Positions 20,225 to 28,322 of a stretch of DNA of 64,000 nt are shown here, in pieces; the stretch's first letter is position 1, and every line of letters begins with the position of its first letter. The stretch is from Alloyangia pacifica. Lineage in GTDB: Bacteria; Pseudomonadota; Alphaproteobacteria; Rhodobacterales; Rhodobacteraceae. Both the position numbers and the translations under genes were made by a program. The notes beneath the pieces are model-generated. The model was not told the DNA's origin. It saw nothing but the letters and a program-made list of their open reading frames with translations, and searched no databases. Where the stretch lies: positions 62,001 to 126,000 of the forward strand of contig NZ_JAIVKX010000017.1 in assembly GCF_020524285.1 (NCBI RefSeq), in the 5' to 3' direction.

Positions 20225-21445
20225 ATGTCAGCGCCCACCGATCAAGACATGAGAGTTGCGACACGCCTCCCCGCCGGCATCTGGGCGCTGGGCTTCGTGT
20301 CGCTGCTGATGGATGTCTCCTCCGAGATGATCCACGCGCTGCTGCCGGTTTATCTGACGGTCGGGCTGGGCGCGTCGACGCTGGCGGTCGGCCTCATCGA
20401 AGGGATCGCCGAGGCCACTGCGGCGATCACCAAGGTGTTTTCCGGCGCACTCTCGGACCGGATCGGGCGGCGCAAGGAACTGGCGGCGCTCGGCTACGGG
20501 CTCGCGGCGGTGACCAAGCCGGTGTTCCCGCTGGCCTCTTCGCTCGGCTGGGTGGTCGCCGCGCGGTTCATTGACAGGGTGGGCAAGGGCATTCGCGGCG
20601 CGCCGCGCGATGCACTGGTCGCCGATCTCGCGCCGCCCGGGATGCGGGGCGCGGCCTTCGGTCTGCGCCAGTCGCTCGACACGGTGGGGGCGTTTCTCGG
20701 CCCGCTCATCGCGGTCGGCCTGATGTGGCTGTTCGCGAATGATTTCCGCAGCGTGTTCTGGGTTGCCGTCCTTCCGGCATTCCTGTCCGTCGGATTGCTG
20801 CTGTGGGTGGTGCGGGAGCCCGCGCATCCCGCCGGCAGGCGCAAGGTGCGCAACCCGCTCGCGAAGGCGGAACTGAAGCTGCTTGGCCCGGTCTACTGGT
20901 GGGTCGTGGTCGTCGCGGCGCTCTTCACGCTCGCGCGGTTCAGCGAGGCCTTCCTGATCCTGCGCGCGCAGAGCGCGGGCACCCCGTTGATGCTGGTGCC
21001 GCTTGTGCTTGTCGGGATGAACCTCGCCTACGCCCTCTCGGCCTGGCCGGTGGGGGTGCTCTCCGACCGGATCGGCAGGATGGGGCTGCTGCTCTGCGGG
21101 CTCGGCCTTCTCATCGTGGCTGATCTCATTCTGGCGCTGTCGCCTGGGCTCGCAGGGATTGCCGTCGGCCTGCTGATCTGGGGGCTGCACATGGGCTTCA
21201 CGCAGGGCCTGCTGTCGGCGCTCGTCGCCGAGACGGTGCCCGAGGAGCTTCGCGGCACCGCCTTCGGCATGTTCAACCTGGTGACCGGCGTGGCCCTGTT
21301 GATCGCCAGCCTGCTGGCCGGGGCGCTCTGGGAAACCTATGGGCCGAGCGCCACCTTCCTCGCCGGGGCGGGATTTGCGGCGATCTCGGTGCTGGGACTT
21401 CTGCCGCTGCGGGGGCAGCTTGCCGGATCCTCGAAGGCCGGGTGA
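20225..21445 (+). CDS. MFS transporter, 12 predicted helices
   Basis: The 406-residue major facilitator has an N-terminal half beginning FVSLLMDVSSEMIHALLPVYL and a loop 2-3 signature GALSDRIGRRKELAALGYG. A second copy of the motif (GVLSDRIGRMG) is in the C-terminal half. The opening DVSSEM and IDRVGKGIRGAPRDALVAD match a subfamily of uncharacterised drug/metal-type exporters. It sits 130 nt after the glutaredoxin-MauE gene, same strand, so it may join the copper/stress regulon. Substrate unknown. Confidence 0.88.
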   Translation: MSAPTDQDMRVATRLPAGIWALGFVSLLMDVSSEMIHALLPVYLTVGLGASTLAVGLIEGIAEATAAITKVFSGALSDRIGRRKELAALGYGLAAVTKPVFPLASSLGWVVAARFIDRVGKGIRGAPRDALVADLAPPGMRGAAFGLRQSLDTVGAFLGPLIAVGLMWLFANDFRSVFWVAVLPAFLSVGLLLWVVREPAHPAGRRKVRNPLAKAELKLLGPVYWWVVVVAALFTLARFSEAFLILRAQSAGTPLMLVPLVLVGMNLAYALSAWPVGVLSDRIGRMGLLLCGLGLLIVADLILALSPGLAGIAVGLLIWGLHMGFTQGLLSALVAETVPEELRGTAFGMFNLVTGVALLIASLLAGALWETYGPSATFLAGAGFAAISVLGLLPLRGQLAGSSKAG

Positions 21446-21716
21446 GCCGTCGCCGTCAGGTCAGCGTCAAAACCGCGGTGGGAAGTCCATTATTCGTTTC
21501 CACCGGGTGGCGACCCTCGGAGGTCTGTTCGAGGAGCAGGGTGCAGGGCAATAGGGGCAACGTGCTGCCGATGTTTATCGTCGTCTATCAGAGGATGCAG
21601 ACTGCACGAGGCTCTCGTGGCGCCCAATTTCGGTTGCGCCCAGCGTCGAGACTTTCTGGTGCCGCTGCTGGTAGTCGGTTGCCAGTTCCCTCGTAGGCGC
21701 CCGCCAATCGGCCGGG

Positions 21717-22655
21717 TCAGTCCTCCTCGAGCAGCGTGCGCGGGGTGAACCCGTAGATCTTCTTGAACGCCTTGCCGAAGTAGGAGCTGTCGTTGAACCC
21801 GAAGGTGAAGGCGGCCTCGCTGACGTTGCGCACCCGCCGTTCGCTCAGCGCGGCGTAGGCCGCCGCGAGCCGCTGCGACTGAAGCCAGGCCATCGGTGTT
21901 GTGCCGGCGTCGGCGAAGAGACGCGCCTGCGTGCGCATCGAGACGTTCTGCGCGTCGGCGACCTCCGCGAGGCCCAGATCGCCGTTCTCCATATTGTCGC
22001 GCATGTAGCGCTGGATCTGCAGCAGCAGCTTGCCATTCCGCCCGCCGATGAACCGGTCTTCCACGCCCGCGAGACCGCTCTCGATCGAGGCCGCGATCAT
22101 GTCGAGCAGCGCGCTCAGGAAGGCGGCCGTGGGCGGGTCGCCTTCGCCGAGCTCCGCCGCCTCCTGCATCAGCGCCCCGACGATCCGTCCCTGCGGCGTG
22201 CGCCCGGACAGAACCCGGCCGCAGAACCGGTCCAGCTCCGAGAACCGGGCCATGGCAAGGGCCCGTGGGATCTTCAGCGTGGTGCAGGTGTAATCGACCT
22301 CGCTGTGGTGCTGATAGGGGCGGGCATTGGAGTAGAGAAACACGTCCCCCGGCCCGGCCAGGCCTTCGCGCGCGTTCTGCGCGACCAGCGTCTCGCCGGA
22401 GGTCATGAGAATGGCGTAAAAGTCGTCGGAGGGATTGCGCCGGAGGTCCACCGGCCTGCGGTCATATGTGATGGGAACCGAGACGCAGTTGCTGACCACG
22501 AGCGGGCCGAGCGCAGAAACCTGCAGGCTCGCGCGGAAGGTGGCAAGGTCGCCGAGGGTCGCCTCGCAGGGGGCGTAGGTGGCGCAGATGACATCGTTCC
22601 AGAAGGCGAGGCGGTGCCGCGGGGTCTGTTGGTCGGGGGCAAAAAACTCGGTCAT
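21717..22655 (-). CDS. AraC-family transcriptional regulator
   Basis: The 312-residue protein has an N-terminal AraC-binding-like domain (about residues 10-180, with DVICATYAPCEA and GPGDVFLYSNARPYQ) and a C-terminal double helix-turn-helix (LAEVADAQNVSMRTQARLF; NVSEAAFTFGFNDSSYFGKAFKK). The domain type is that of regulators sensing organic acids or aromatics. The start at 22655 (MTEFFAPDQQ) agrees with family N-termini; the 23 extra residues up to 22724 look non-coding. The nearest likely target is the class II aldolase gene across the 680-base gap. The regulated genes are not proven. Confidence 0.88.
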   Translation of the reverse strand: MTEFFAPDQQTPRHRLAFWNDVICATYAPCEATLGDLATFRASLQVSALGPLVVSNCVSVPITYDRRPVDLRRNPSDDFYAILMTSGETLVAQNAREGLAGPGDVFLYSNARPYQHHSEVDYTCTTLKIPRALAMARFSELDRFCGRVLSGRTPQGRIVGALMQEAAELGEGDPPTAAFLSALLDMIAASIESGLAGVEDRFIGGRNGKLLLQIQRYMRDNMENGDLGLAEVADAQNVSMRTQARLFADAGTTPMAWLQSQRLAAAYAALSERRVRNVSEAAFTFGFNDSSYFGKAFKKIYGFTPRTLLEED

Positions 22656-23336
22656 GCAGCCTGTCTTCGGTGCGGCAGCTTCCCGGCATGGATCGCTGCG
22701 CGGCGGCCCGCGGAGTGGCGACACCGCCTGCCGCCGAGAAGGGGCGCTTGGCCTCCTCCGGTCTCTCCCGCCAAGGCTCAGGCACTGGCCCGGGCGGCGC
22801 TGGCCGAGCGGCAGCAGCTCCGGGAGGTTTCGCTGGAGACATCTTTGGCGGGCGTGAATGGGATGGCGGGATCCTCGGGGATGGCTGCGGAAAGAGTGTA
22901 GAGGGCACGGGTCCGAAGGGCTTTGCTGCCGTTGCCAATTTTCCCGACCGTCTGTGCCAGAGCGCGCCGGGGTTCAGGAAGGGCAGGGCGGCGACGATCG
23001 ACTGGGGTTACCGCGCGCAGGCCAGCGTGGCGAGCAAGGAGCCGTGCCCGCCGGTGGCGCCGCCAGGAACCGCGGCTGCCGCGCTAACAAGCGTGGGGCA
23101 GGTTCTGGCGGTGACCAGGCCGGAGCTGGAGGCGCGGGCGAAAAGAAGTTCTTCCATCGGGCAACAAAATCCGATGGCACCCTTGCGGCCAGCCGCGAAA
23201 CCCGGCTTCTTCGCACCGATCTGACCACCCGCCGCGCCTGCGCGCCCGAGCCGCAGGTGGCGCAGGCCCTCGAAGCCCTCGCCGCGGCCCACGCCGGGCG
23301 CCGTCGGCCAACGCAACTGAAAGACCGGAGACACCG
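22656..23336. other. 681-base gap without a recognisable gene
   Basis: Several frames stay open here only because of high GC. Translations on both strands are low-complexity Ala/Gly/Arg/Pro, without a start carrying a Shine-Dalgarno site. The stretch may hold the promoters of the divergent AraC and aldolase genes and possibly eroded sequence. I could not identify any fragment. Confidence 0.45.
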
Positions 23337-24077
23337 ATGACCATGTCCCCCGAAGAGAAACAGACCCGCGAAGAGCTGGCCGCCTGCTACCGGCTCGCCG
23401 CGCTGCATAAATTTACCGACCTGATCTACACCCACACCACCGCACGGGTTCCGGGCGAGGACGGGCACTTCCTGATCAACCCCTACGGCTGGCGCTGGGA
23501 AGAGATCACCGCTTCGTCGCTGGTCAAGATCGACGTCGATGGCAACAAGGTGGACGGCAGCCCGCAGCGGGTGAACCCGGCAGGCTTCACCATCCATTCG
23601 GCGGTGCACATGAACCGGCACGACGCGGCCTGGATCATGCACACCCACACCCGCGCCGGCGTGGCGGTGTCCTGCATGGAAGAGGGGTTGCTGCCGCTCA
23701 ACCAGATCTCGCTGCAGTTCGCGGGTCGCATCGGCTACCATGATTTCGAAGGCATCGCGCTGGATCTGGAAGAGCGGGAGCGCATCGTGGAGGACCTTGG
23801 CGATCACCCGGTGCTGATGCTGCGCAACCACGGGCTCATCGCGACCGGCCGCAGCGCCGCCGAGATGTTCAACAACATGTTCTACCTCGAGCGCGCCTGC
23901 GAGATTCAGATCGCCGCCACCTCCAGCGGCCGGCCGCTGCGCCTGGTGAGCGAGGAGATCGCCGCCCGCGTGCACAAGCAATACGTGCAGATGAACGAGG
24001 AAGACGGCGACCTCGAGCTGGAATGGCAGGCCCATCTGCGCTCGATCGAGGGTGTCGGCGCGGATTTCCGGGCCTGA
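23337..24077 (+). CDS. Class II aldolase/adducin family protein
   Basis: The 246-residue Zn-dependent aldolase-fold protein shows KFTDLIYTHTTARVPG (N-terminal), FTIHSAVHMNRHDAAWIMHTHTRAG with the metal-binding HTHT (about residues 102-105), ILRNHG-type motif LMLRNHGLIATG and a C-terminal helix ending SIEGVGADFRA. Members split or epimerise phosphorylated or free sugar acids, or decarboxylate; which of these cannot be told. It lies between the AraC regulator and an MDR dehydrogenase, and next to the RuBisCO-like operon. A role in the same carbohydrate-acid catabolism is plausible but unproven. Confidence 0.88.
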   Translation: MTMSPEEKQTREELAACYRLAALHKFTDLIYTHTTARVPGEDGHFLINPYGWRWEEITASSLVKIDVDGNKVDGSPQRVNPAGFTIHSAVHMNRHDAAWIMHTHTRAGVAVSCMEEGLLPLNQISLQFAGRIGYHDFEGIALDLEERERIVEDLGDHPVLMLRNHGLIATGRSAAEMFNNMFYLERACEIQIAATSSGRPLRLVSEEIAARVHKQYVQMNEEDGDLELEWQAHLRSIEGVGADFRA

Positions 24078-24110
24078 GCCTGCGGCGGGACCAGCCGGGC
24101 CTGCCAATAA

Positions 24111-24142
24111 CGCCCACCCGGGAATGCATTCCCGGGCGGGCG
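24111..24142. repeat. Near-perfect 32-nt palindrome between aldolase and dehydrogenase genes
   Basis: The 20-nt perfect palindrome 24117-24136 (centre ATGCAT) is extended by CGCCC/GGGCG arms with one mismatch. As RNA it forms a very stable hairpin but has no T-tract. It is either a weak terminator, an mRNA-processing element or an operator. Confidence 0.6.
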
Positions 24143-24208
24143 CACTAGGTCCGCCGGTAAGGCGGGCGTCGGCCCGTCCGAGGGCCAAGACAGAAGGAAG
24201 GCAATCTC

Positions 24209-25216
24209 TTGAAACAGGTGACGATCAAAGCGCCGGGCGGGCTCGACAATCTCGTTGTCAGCGATGTCGCGGAGCCCGCGGCTCCCGGCGCGGGCGAGAT
24301 CACCGTGCGCCTGCACGCGAGCTCGCTCAACTACCACGACTACCGGGTCTGCGCCATCGAGGGCGCCCTGCCGGACGGGCGGATCCCGATGGCCGACGGG
24401 GCGGGCGTGGTCGCGGCGGTCGGCGCAGGTGTCGAGGAGTTCGCGGTCGGCGACGCCGTGGTCTCGGGCTTCTTCCCCGACTGGCTGGACGGCGATGACC
24501 GGCCCAGCGATTTCTCGACCACGCCGGGCGACGGGCGCGACGGCTACGCGCGCGAGCGGGTGACGCTGCCCGCCACCTGGGTCACCCATGCGCCCGAGGG
24601 CTGGAGCCACGAGGAAGCGTCGACGATCACCACCGCCGGGCTGACCGCCTGGCGTGCCCTGGTGGTCGACGCCGGGATCAAGGCGGGCGACACCGTCGCG
24701 GTGCTGGGCACCGGCGGCGTGTCGATCTACGCGCTGCAGCTCGCCAAGGCGATGGGTGCCACGGTGATCGCGACCTCGTCCTCGGACGCGAAGCTCGAGC
24801 GCCTGCGCGACCTCGGGGCGGATCATGTCATCAACTACCGCAGCACGCCCGAGTGGGGCGAGGAGATGCGCCGCATCACCGATGGGCGCGGCGTCGACAT
24901 CGTGGTCGAGGTCGGCGGTCCGGCCACGCTGGCGCAATCCATCGTCGCGGGGCGACCCGGCGCGCATATCGCGCTGATCGGCGTGCTCACCGGCCGCTCC
25001 GGCGAGATCCCCACGGCGCTGCTGATGGCGCGCCAGCAGCGCCTGCAGGGGCTGATCGTCGGCTCGCGCCGGCAGCAGATCGACTTCGTCCGGGCGCTCG
25101 AGACGCTGGAGCTGCGCCCAGTGATCGACCGCCGCTTCGCGCTGGCCGATCTCGCCGAGGCCTTCCGCTACCAGGAAAGCGGCGCGCATTTCGGCAAGAT
25201 CTGCGTGACCATGTGA
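24209..25216 (+). CDS. MDR-superfamily alcohol dehydrogenase/quinone reductase-like protein
   Basis: The 335-residue NAD(P)-dependent oxidoreductase begins at TTG behind GAAGGAAG. A GroES-like N-domain (SLNYHDYRV, ADGAGVVAAVGAGV, VGDAVVSGFFPDW) precedes a Rossmann domain (LGTGGVSIYALQLAKAMG; ATSSSDAKLERLRDLGADHVINY). The structural Zn four-Cys lobe is absent and no classical catalytic Cys precedes the NYHDYR motif, so it may be a Zn-free member. It is 131 nt after the class II aldolase. The substrate is unknown; in context it could oxidise a sugar or polyol derivative. Confidence 0.85.
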   Translation: MKQVTIKAPGGLDNLVVSDVAEPAAPGAGEITVRLHASSLNYHDYRVCAIEGALPDGRIPMADGAGVVAAVGAGVEEFAVGDAVVSGFFPDWLDGDDRPSDFSTTPGDGRDGYARERVTLPATWVTHAPEGWSHEEASTITTAGLTAWRALVVDAGIKAGDTVAVLGTGGVSIYALQLAKAMGATVIATSSSDAKLERLRDLGADHVINYRSTPEWGEEMRRITDGRGVDIVVEVGGPATLAQSIVAGRPGAHIALIGVLTGRSGEIPTALLMARQQRLQGLIVGSRRQQIDFVRALETLELRPVIDRRFALADLAEAFRYQESGAHFGKICVTM

Positions 25217-25278
25217 GCCAAGTTGGAGCCTGAACGGTGGTCACCCTGAGCCGGGTGGCCACCCTCGTGCCGCGGGGC

Positions 25279-26499
25279 TCAGCCGCGGGTCGTGGCGAAG
25301 CTGTCGAAGAGATCCGGCGCGCCCATCTGCCCGCCCTTGAGCATCACCCGCATCCCGTCGCGCAGGGGATCGGCGTGGCGCGCGGCGCAGATGCAGACGC
25401 CGGGGCCGAGCATGCGCTCGAAGGCCAGCGTGTCGAACCCGAGGCGCCCGCAGATACGGGACGACGTGTCGCCCCCGGCGAGCCCCAGATACCCGACCTC
25501 GGCCTGTGCCAGCAACGCGGCGACGAAATCGGCGCAGCGGTCGGCCAGCGCGTCGGGCGATAGCCCGTAGTCAGCGTCGGGCAGCAGGTGCACAAGCGCA
25601 GGGGTGCCCGCGTGCAGCATCTCGGCGGCGGGCGCGACGAGGGTACCCATGCGCAGCGCCTCGGGCGTTAGGGCAAGCTTGCGGTACCTGTCGGCAGCAG
25701 CCACCTGCGCGGCGGTGGTAGAGGAGCGGCTGCCGGCAAAGAGCAAGAGGTTGTCCGAGGTCGGGCTTTGGCAGGGCGCTTCGGACGCGATCCGCGTGGC
25801 TCCGGAGCCGAGGATCTCGGCCACCGAACTGGCCCCGATCAGGAGCTGCCGCCCGCCCGCGCGGCGGAGCGCCTCGGCGATGCGCGGAAGATCCTCGGTG
25901 CGGGTGACGTCGATCAGCGCGGGGCCCGCGCGCAGGGTCCGGGCCACCGCCTGCGGAGTGTCTAGCTCGGGGAAGCTCACCAGTGCCAGGCCGCCGAGCC
26001 CCTGCGCGGCGAGGTGGCGGCGCAGGTCGGCCTCCTGCATGGGGGTGACGGGGTGGCGGCTCATCACCGGGTGGCGGTCGATGCGATGCGTCGCGCCATC
26101 GGGACCGCGGGCGAAGAGCGTGCCGAAGGCGCAGTAGCGCCCGAGGCTGGGCTGGCCGCCGATCACCGCCACCACGTCGGGGGTGAAACGGGCGGTCAGT
26201 TCCTGCGCGACCGCGCCGATCGAGCCCACGCCTGGCGCGGAATCGAAGGTCGAGCAGACCTTGAGGTGCAGCACCTTCGGGGCCTCGGCAGCGATACGCG
26301 GCCAGAGAGTGGCGATATCGGCCCGGGCCGTCTCGGGCGGCAGCGAGCGCAGGTCGGTGGGCAGGCCCAGAACGTCCAGCGGTTCGTTCGCCGCACCGCC
26401 GACCACCATGCGCGCCCGCAGCCCTGCGCGGGCGTAGGTGGCAAGACTGTCCGAGGCGCCGGTGAAATCGTCGCCGACGAAGACGATGTCCGCACCCAT
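25279..26499 (-). CDS. Four-carbon acid sugar kinase family protein (DUF1537), OiaK-like
   Basis: The 406-residue ATP-dependent kinase of the DUF1537/Four-carbon acid sugar kinase family has the N-terminal substrate domain VFVGDDFTGASDSLATYARAG, KVCSTFDSAPGVGSIG and HPVMSRHPVTPM, then the C-terminal nucleotide domain LAGGDTSSRIC. Members phosphorylate threonate, erythronate and, as OiaK, 3-oxo-isoapionate before a RuBisCO-like enzyme. Its ATG lies one base after the RuBisCO-like stop, so it is the last gene of the six-gene TRAP operon. Pairing with an RLP favours the OiaK reaction, an inference from D-apiose pathway studies. Confidence 0.9.
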   Translation of the reverse strand: MGADIVFVGDDFTGASDSLATYARAGLRARMVVGGAANEPLDVLGLPTDLRSLPPETARADIATLWPRIAAEAPKVLHLKVCSTFDSAPGVGSIGAVAQELTARFTPDVVAVIGGQPSLGRYCAFGTLFARGPDGATHRIDRHPVMSRHPVTPMQEADLRRHLAAQGLGGLALVSFPELDTPQAVARTLRAGPALIDVTRTEDLPRIAEALRRAGGRQLLIGASSVAEILGSGATRIASEAPCQSPTSDNLLLFAGSRSSTTAAQVAAADRYRKLALTPEALRMGTLVAPAAEMLHAGTPALVHLLPDADYGLSPDALADRCADFVAALLAQAEVGYLGLAGGDTSSRICGRLGFDTLAFERMLGPGVCICAARHADPLRDGMRVMLKGGQMGAPDLFDSFATTRG

Positions 26500-26500
26500 C

Positions 26501-27766
26501 TCAGCGCGTGCCGAAGAAGTCGAACGCCGCGGCCAGCGCCGGGCGGGTGGCCGCGCCCTCGGCCAGCGTGCCGCCCTGTTGCAGCACCTCGTAGGCCTCG
26601 CGCAAAGACGCGATGCCCGCCGCCGGTCCCTGCGGGTGGGCGAGGATGCCGCCGCCGCACATGAACATCAGGTCGGGCGATTGCGCCGCCTCGAGCGTCT
26701 GCGGCAGCGTCCCGGCCCATTGGCCGGAGGAGAAGGCAGGCATCACGCGGTCGTCGGGGCCGCCCTCGGACAGCGGTGCCAGACAGGCGCGGGCGGCCTC
26801 GGTCACCTCTTCGGCGGTGTCGACGAACTTGCCGCCGATGCCGTGCACGTGCATGTGGTCGATCCCGGCGAGCCGGTAGAGCGCGTGGTAGGCCTGGAAC
26901 CCCATGCCGAGCAGCGGGTGGCGGCTCATCGCGCCGAAGCCGTTGCGGTGCGCGTGGATGGCGAGCGGCGTATGGGCGCGCAGGCTCTCCATGCCCGACA
27001 GGCCGCACCAGTTGAGGCTGGCCATGACGCAGGAGCCGCCCTCGGCGGCCACCAGATCGGCATGGCGGCGCATGGCGTCGGTCTCGTCGGTGATGTTGAA
27101 GGCCATCATCACCTTGCGGCCGGTCTTCTCCTGCCACTTGCGGATCACCGCCATGACGGCGGGCACGCGCAGTTCCAGCGGCGCGATGTCGGGATCGGCG
27201 CAGATCTCGTCATCCTTGATGAAATCCACCCCGGCGGCGCAGAGCTGATCGACCAGCGCGGCGATCTGCTCGGGGCGCATGCCGACGTTGGGCTTGATGA
27301 TCGTGCCGAAGATCGGTGTGCCCTGAACGCCGAGGCTCTTGCGGGTGCCCGCGATGCCCTGCGCCGGCATGTGGTAGCGGGCGCGGTAGGTGGCGGGGAT
27401 CTCCAGCGACAGCAGCTTCAGCCCGGTGATCTCGCCGATGTCGTAGAGGTTGCCCGAGACCGTCGCCGCCAGCGTCGGCAGGTTCCGCCCGATGTTGGCC
27501 ACGGGATAGGCGATGCGCACCCGGGCCCGGCGGTAGGGGCCGGAGGGCTGCTTGCGGGCGACATAGGCGGAGTGCAGCGTGGGGCTGTCCACGCTGTCCA
27601 GTTCCTCGATCGAGAGCACTTCGGCGGCGGCGCGGGCGCGCAGCTCGTCGGTCTCCCCGGCGACGCGCACGAAGGTGCCCGAGCTCTGCTCGCCCGCCAT
27701 CATCGCCGCCACCTCGGCCAGCGGGTAGGGGGTTTCCAGCAGGTAGTCGGCGATGATCCGTTCCAT
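26501..27766 (-). CDS. RuBisCO-like protein (possible 3-oxo-isoapionate-4-phosphate decarboxylase or transcarboxylase)
   Basis: The 421-residue RuBisCO-large-subunit-like protein keeps many active-site residues. GTIIKPNVGM holds the K175 equivalent, but K177 is Asn. VDFIKDDE gives the carbamylated Lys with the Asp/Glu Mg ligands, IHAHRNG the H294 equivalent, HVHGIGGKF the loop-6 Lys334, FSSG the S379 region and CGGGILAHP the phosphate-binding Gly. It is thus likely an active enolising enzyme, not a CO2-fixing RuBisCO. Known sugar-acid RLPs (OiaC, OiaX) act on 3-oxo-isoapionate 4-phosphate. The direct DUF1537 kinase neighbour fits. Which reaction it does is open. The start at 27766 gives MERIIADYLL; the longer frame is spurious. 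Confidence 0.88.
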   Translation of the reverse strand: MERIIADYLLETPYPLAEVAAMMAGEQSSGTFVRVAGETDELRARAAAEVLSIEELDSVDSPTLHSAYVARKQPSGPYRRARVRIAYPVANIGRNLPTLAATVSGNLYDIGEITGLKLLSLEIPATYRARYHMPAQGIAGTRKSLGVQGTPIFGTIIKPNVGMRPEQIAALVDQLCAAGVDFIKDDEICADPDIAPLELRVPAVMAVIRKWQEKTGRKVMMAFNITDETDAMRRHADLVAAEGGSCVMASLNWCGLSGMESLRAHTPLAIHAHRNGFGAMSRHPLLGMGFQAYHALYRLAGIDHMHVHGIGGKFVDTAEEVTEAARACLAPLSEGGPDDRVMPAFSSGQWAGTLPQTLEAAQSPDLMFMCGGGILAHPQGPAAGIASLREAYEVLQQGGTLAEGAATRPALAAAFDFFGTR

Positions 27767-27774
27767 GCTGTGCC

Positions 27775-28314
27775 TCAGAGCTTGCTGAGGTCCGGGAAGG
27801 GGCGCACCGGGTCCGACCCGTCCCAGCCCTCGGAGGCGTCGCGGATCATGTCGAACATGGTGCCCTTGGGCCCGAGCACTTCCGACAACTCGATACAGGT
27901 GCCCGGGTGATGCTCCTCGGCGAAATAGGCGAAGCGGCCGTTCTGCCCGACGCAGCCCGACATCTTCACGGTGAAGCCCCGGTCCAGCATCATCGCGAGG
28001 TCGGCGTCGTAGTCCTTCGTCCAGAAGGCGACGTGCTGCAGGCCGCGCAGGCCCTTCTGCATGTAATCGCGGTACATCGAGGGCACGTCGTTGCGGCACT
28101 GGATCAGCTCGACCTGCATGGCGCCGGAGTTGGCCAGCGCCACGGAGTTGTGCGGCTGGTGGCTCTGGCCGTCGTAGAGGTAGTCCTCGATCGGCACCTG
28201 CGGGTTGTAGAACCAGGGGCCGACGCCCATGGTCTCGGACCAGTATTTCATGCCCGCCTCGATGTCGTCGACGACGTAGCCGAGCTGGCGGATGGGGCCA
28301 AGAAGGGTGCTCAT
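27775..28314 (-). CDS. VOC-superfamily (glyoxalase fold) protein in the RuBisCO-like operon
   Basis: The 179-residue protein has two vicinal-oxygen-chelate repeats. The first begins IRQLGYVVDDIEAGMKYWSE and ends VELIQC; the second begins LQHVAFWTKDYDADLAMMLDRG and ends CIELSE. Candidate metal ligands are Gln/His near LGYVV, Glu in QVELIQ, His in LQHVAF and Glu in CIELSE. The overall look is like methylmalonyl-CoA epimerase/lactoylglutathione-lyase relatives. It lies 8 nt before the RLP and 8 nt after dctM. A role as epimerase or isomerase acting on the imported sugar acid or a keto intermediate is conceivable but not established. Confidence 0.82.
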   Translation of the reverse strand: MSTLLGPIRQLGYVVDDIEAGMKYWSETMGVGPWFYNPQVPIEDYLYDGQSHQPHNSVALANSGAMQVELIQCRNDVPSMYRDYMQKGLRGLQHVAFWTKDYDADLAMMLDRGFTVKMSGCVGQNGRFAYFAEEHHPGTCIELSEVLGPKGTMFDMIRDASEGWDGSDPVRPFPDLSKL

Positions 28315-28322
28315 GGGGAACC

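Noticed and set aside
22670-23224. Open frames in the AraC-aldolase gap that might have been a small gene
   Set aside because: No ribosome-binding site, low-complexity translation, and no recognised family on either strand.
24209-25216. MDR dehydrogenase as a classical Zn alcohol dehydrogenase
   Set aside because: The structural-Zn Cys cluster and the usual catalytic Cys are not visible.
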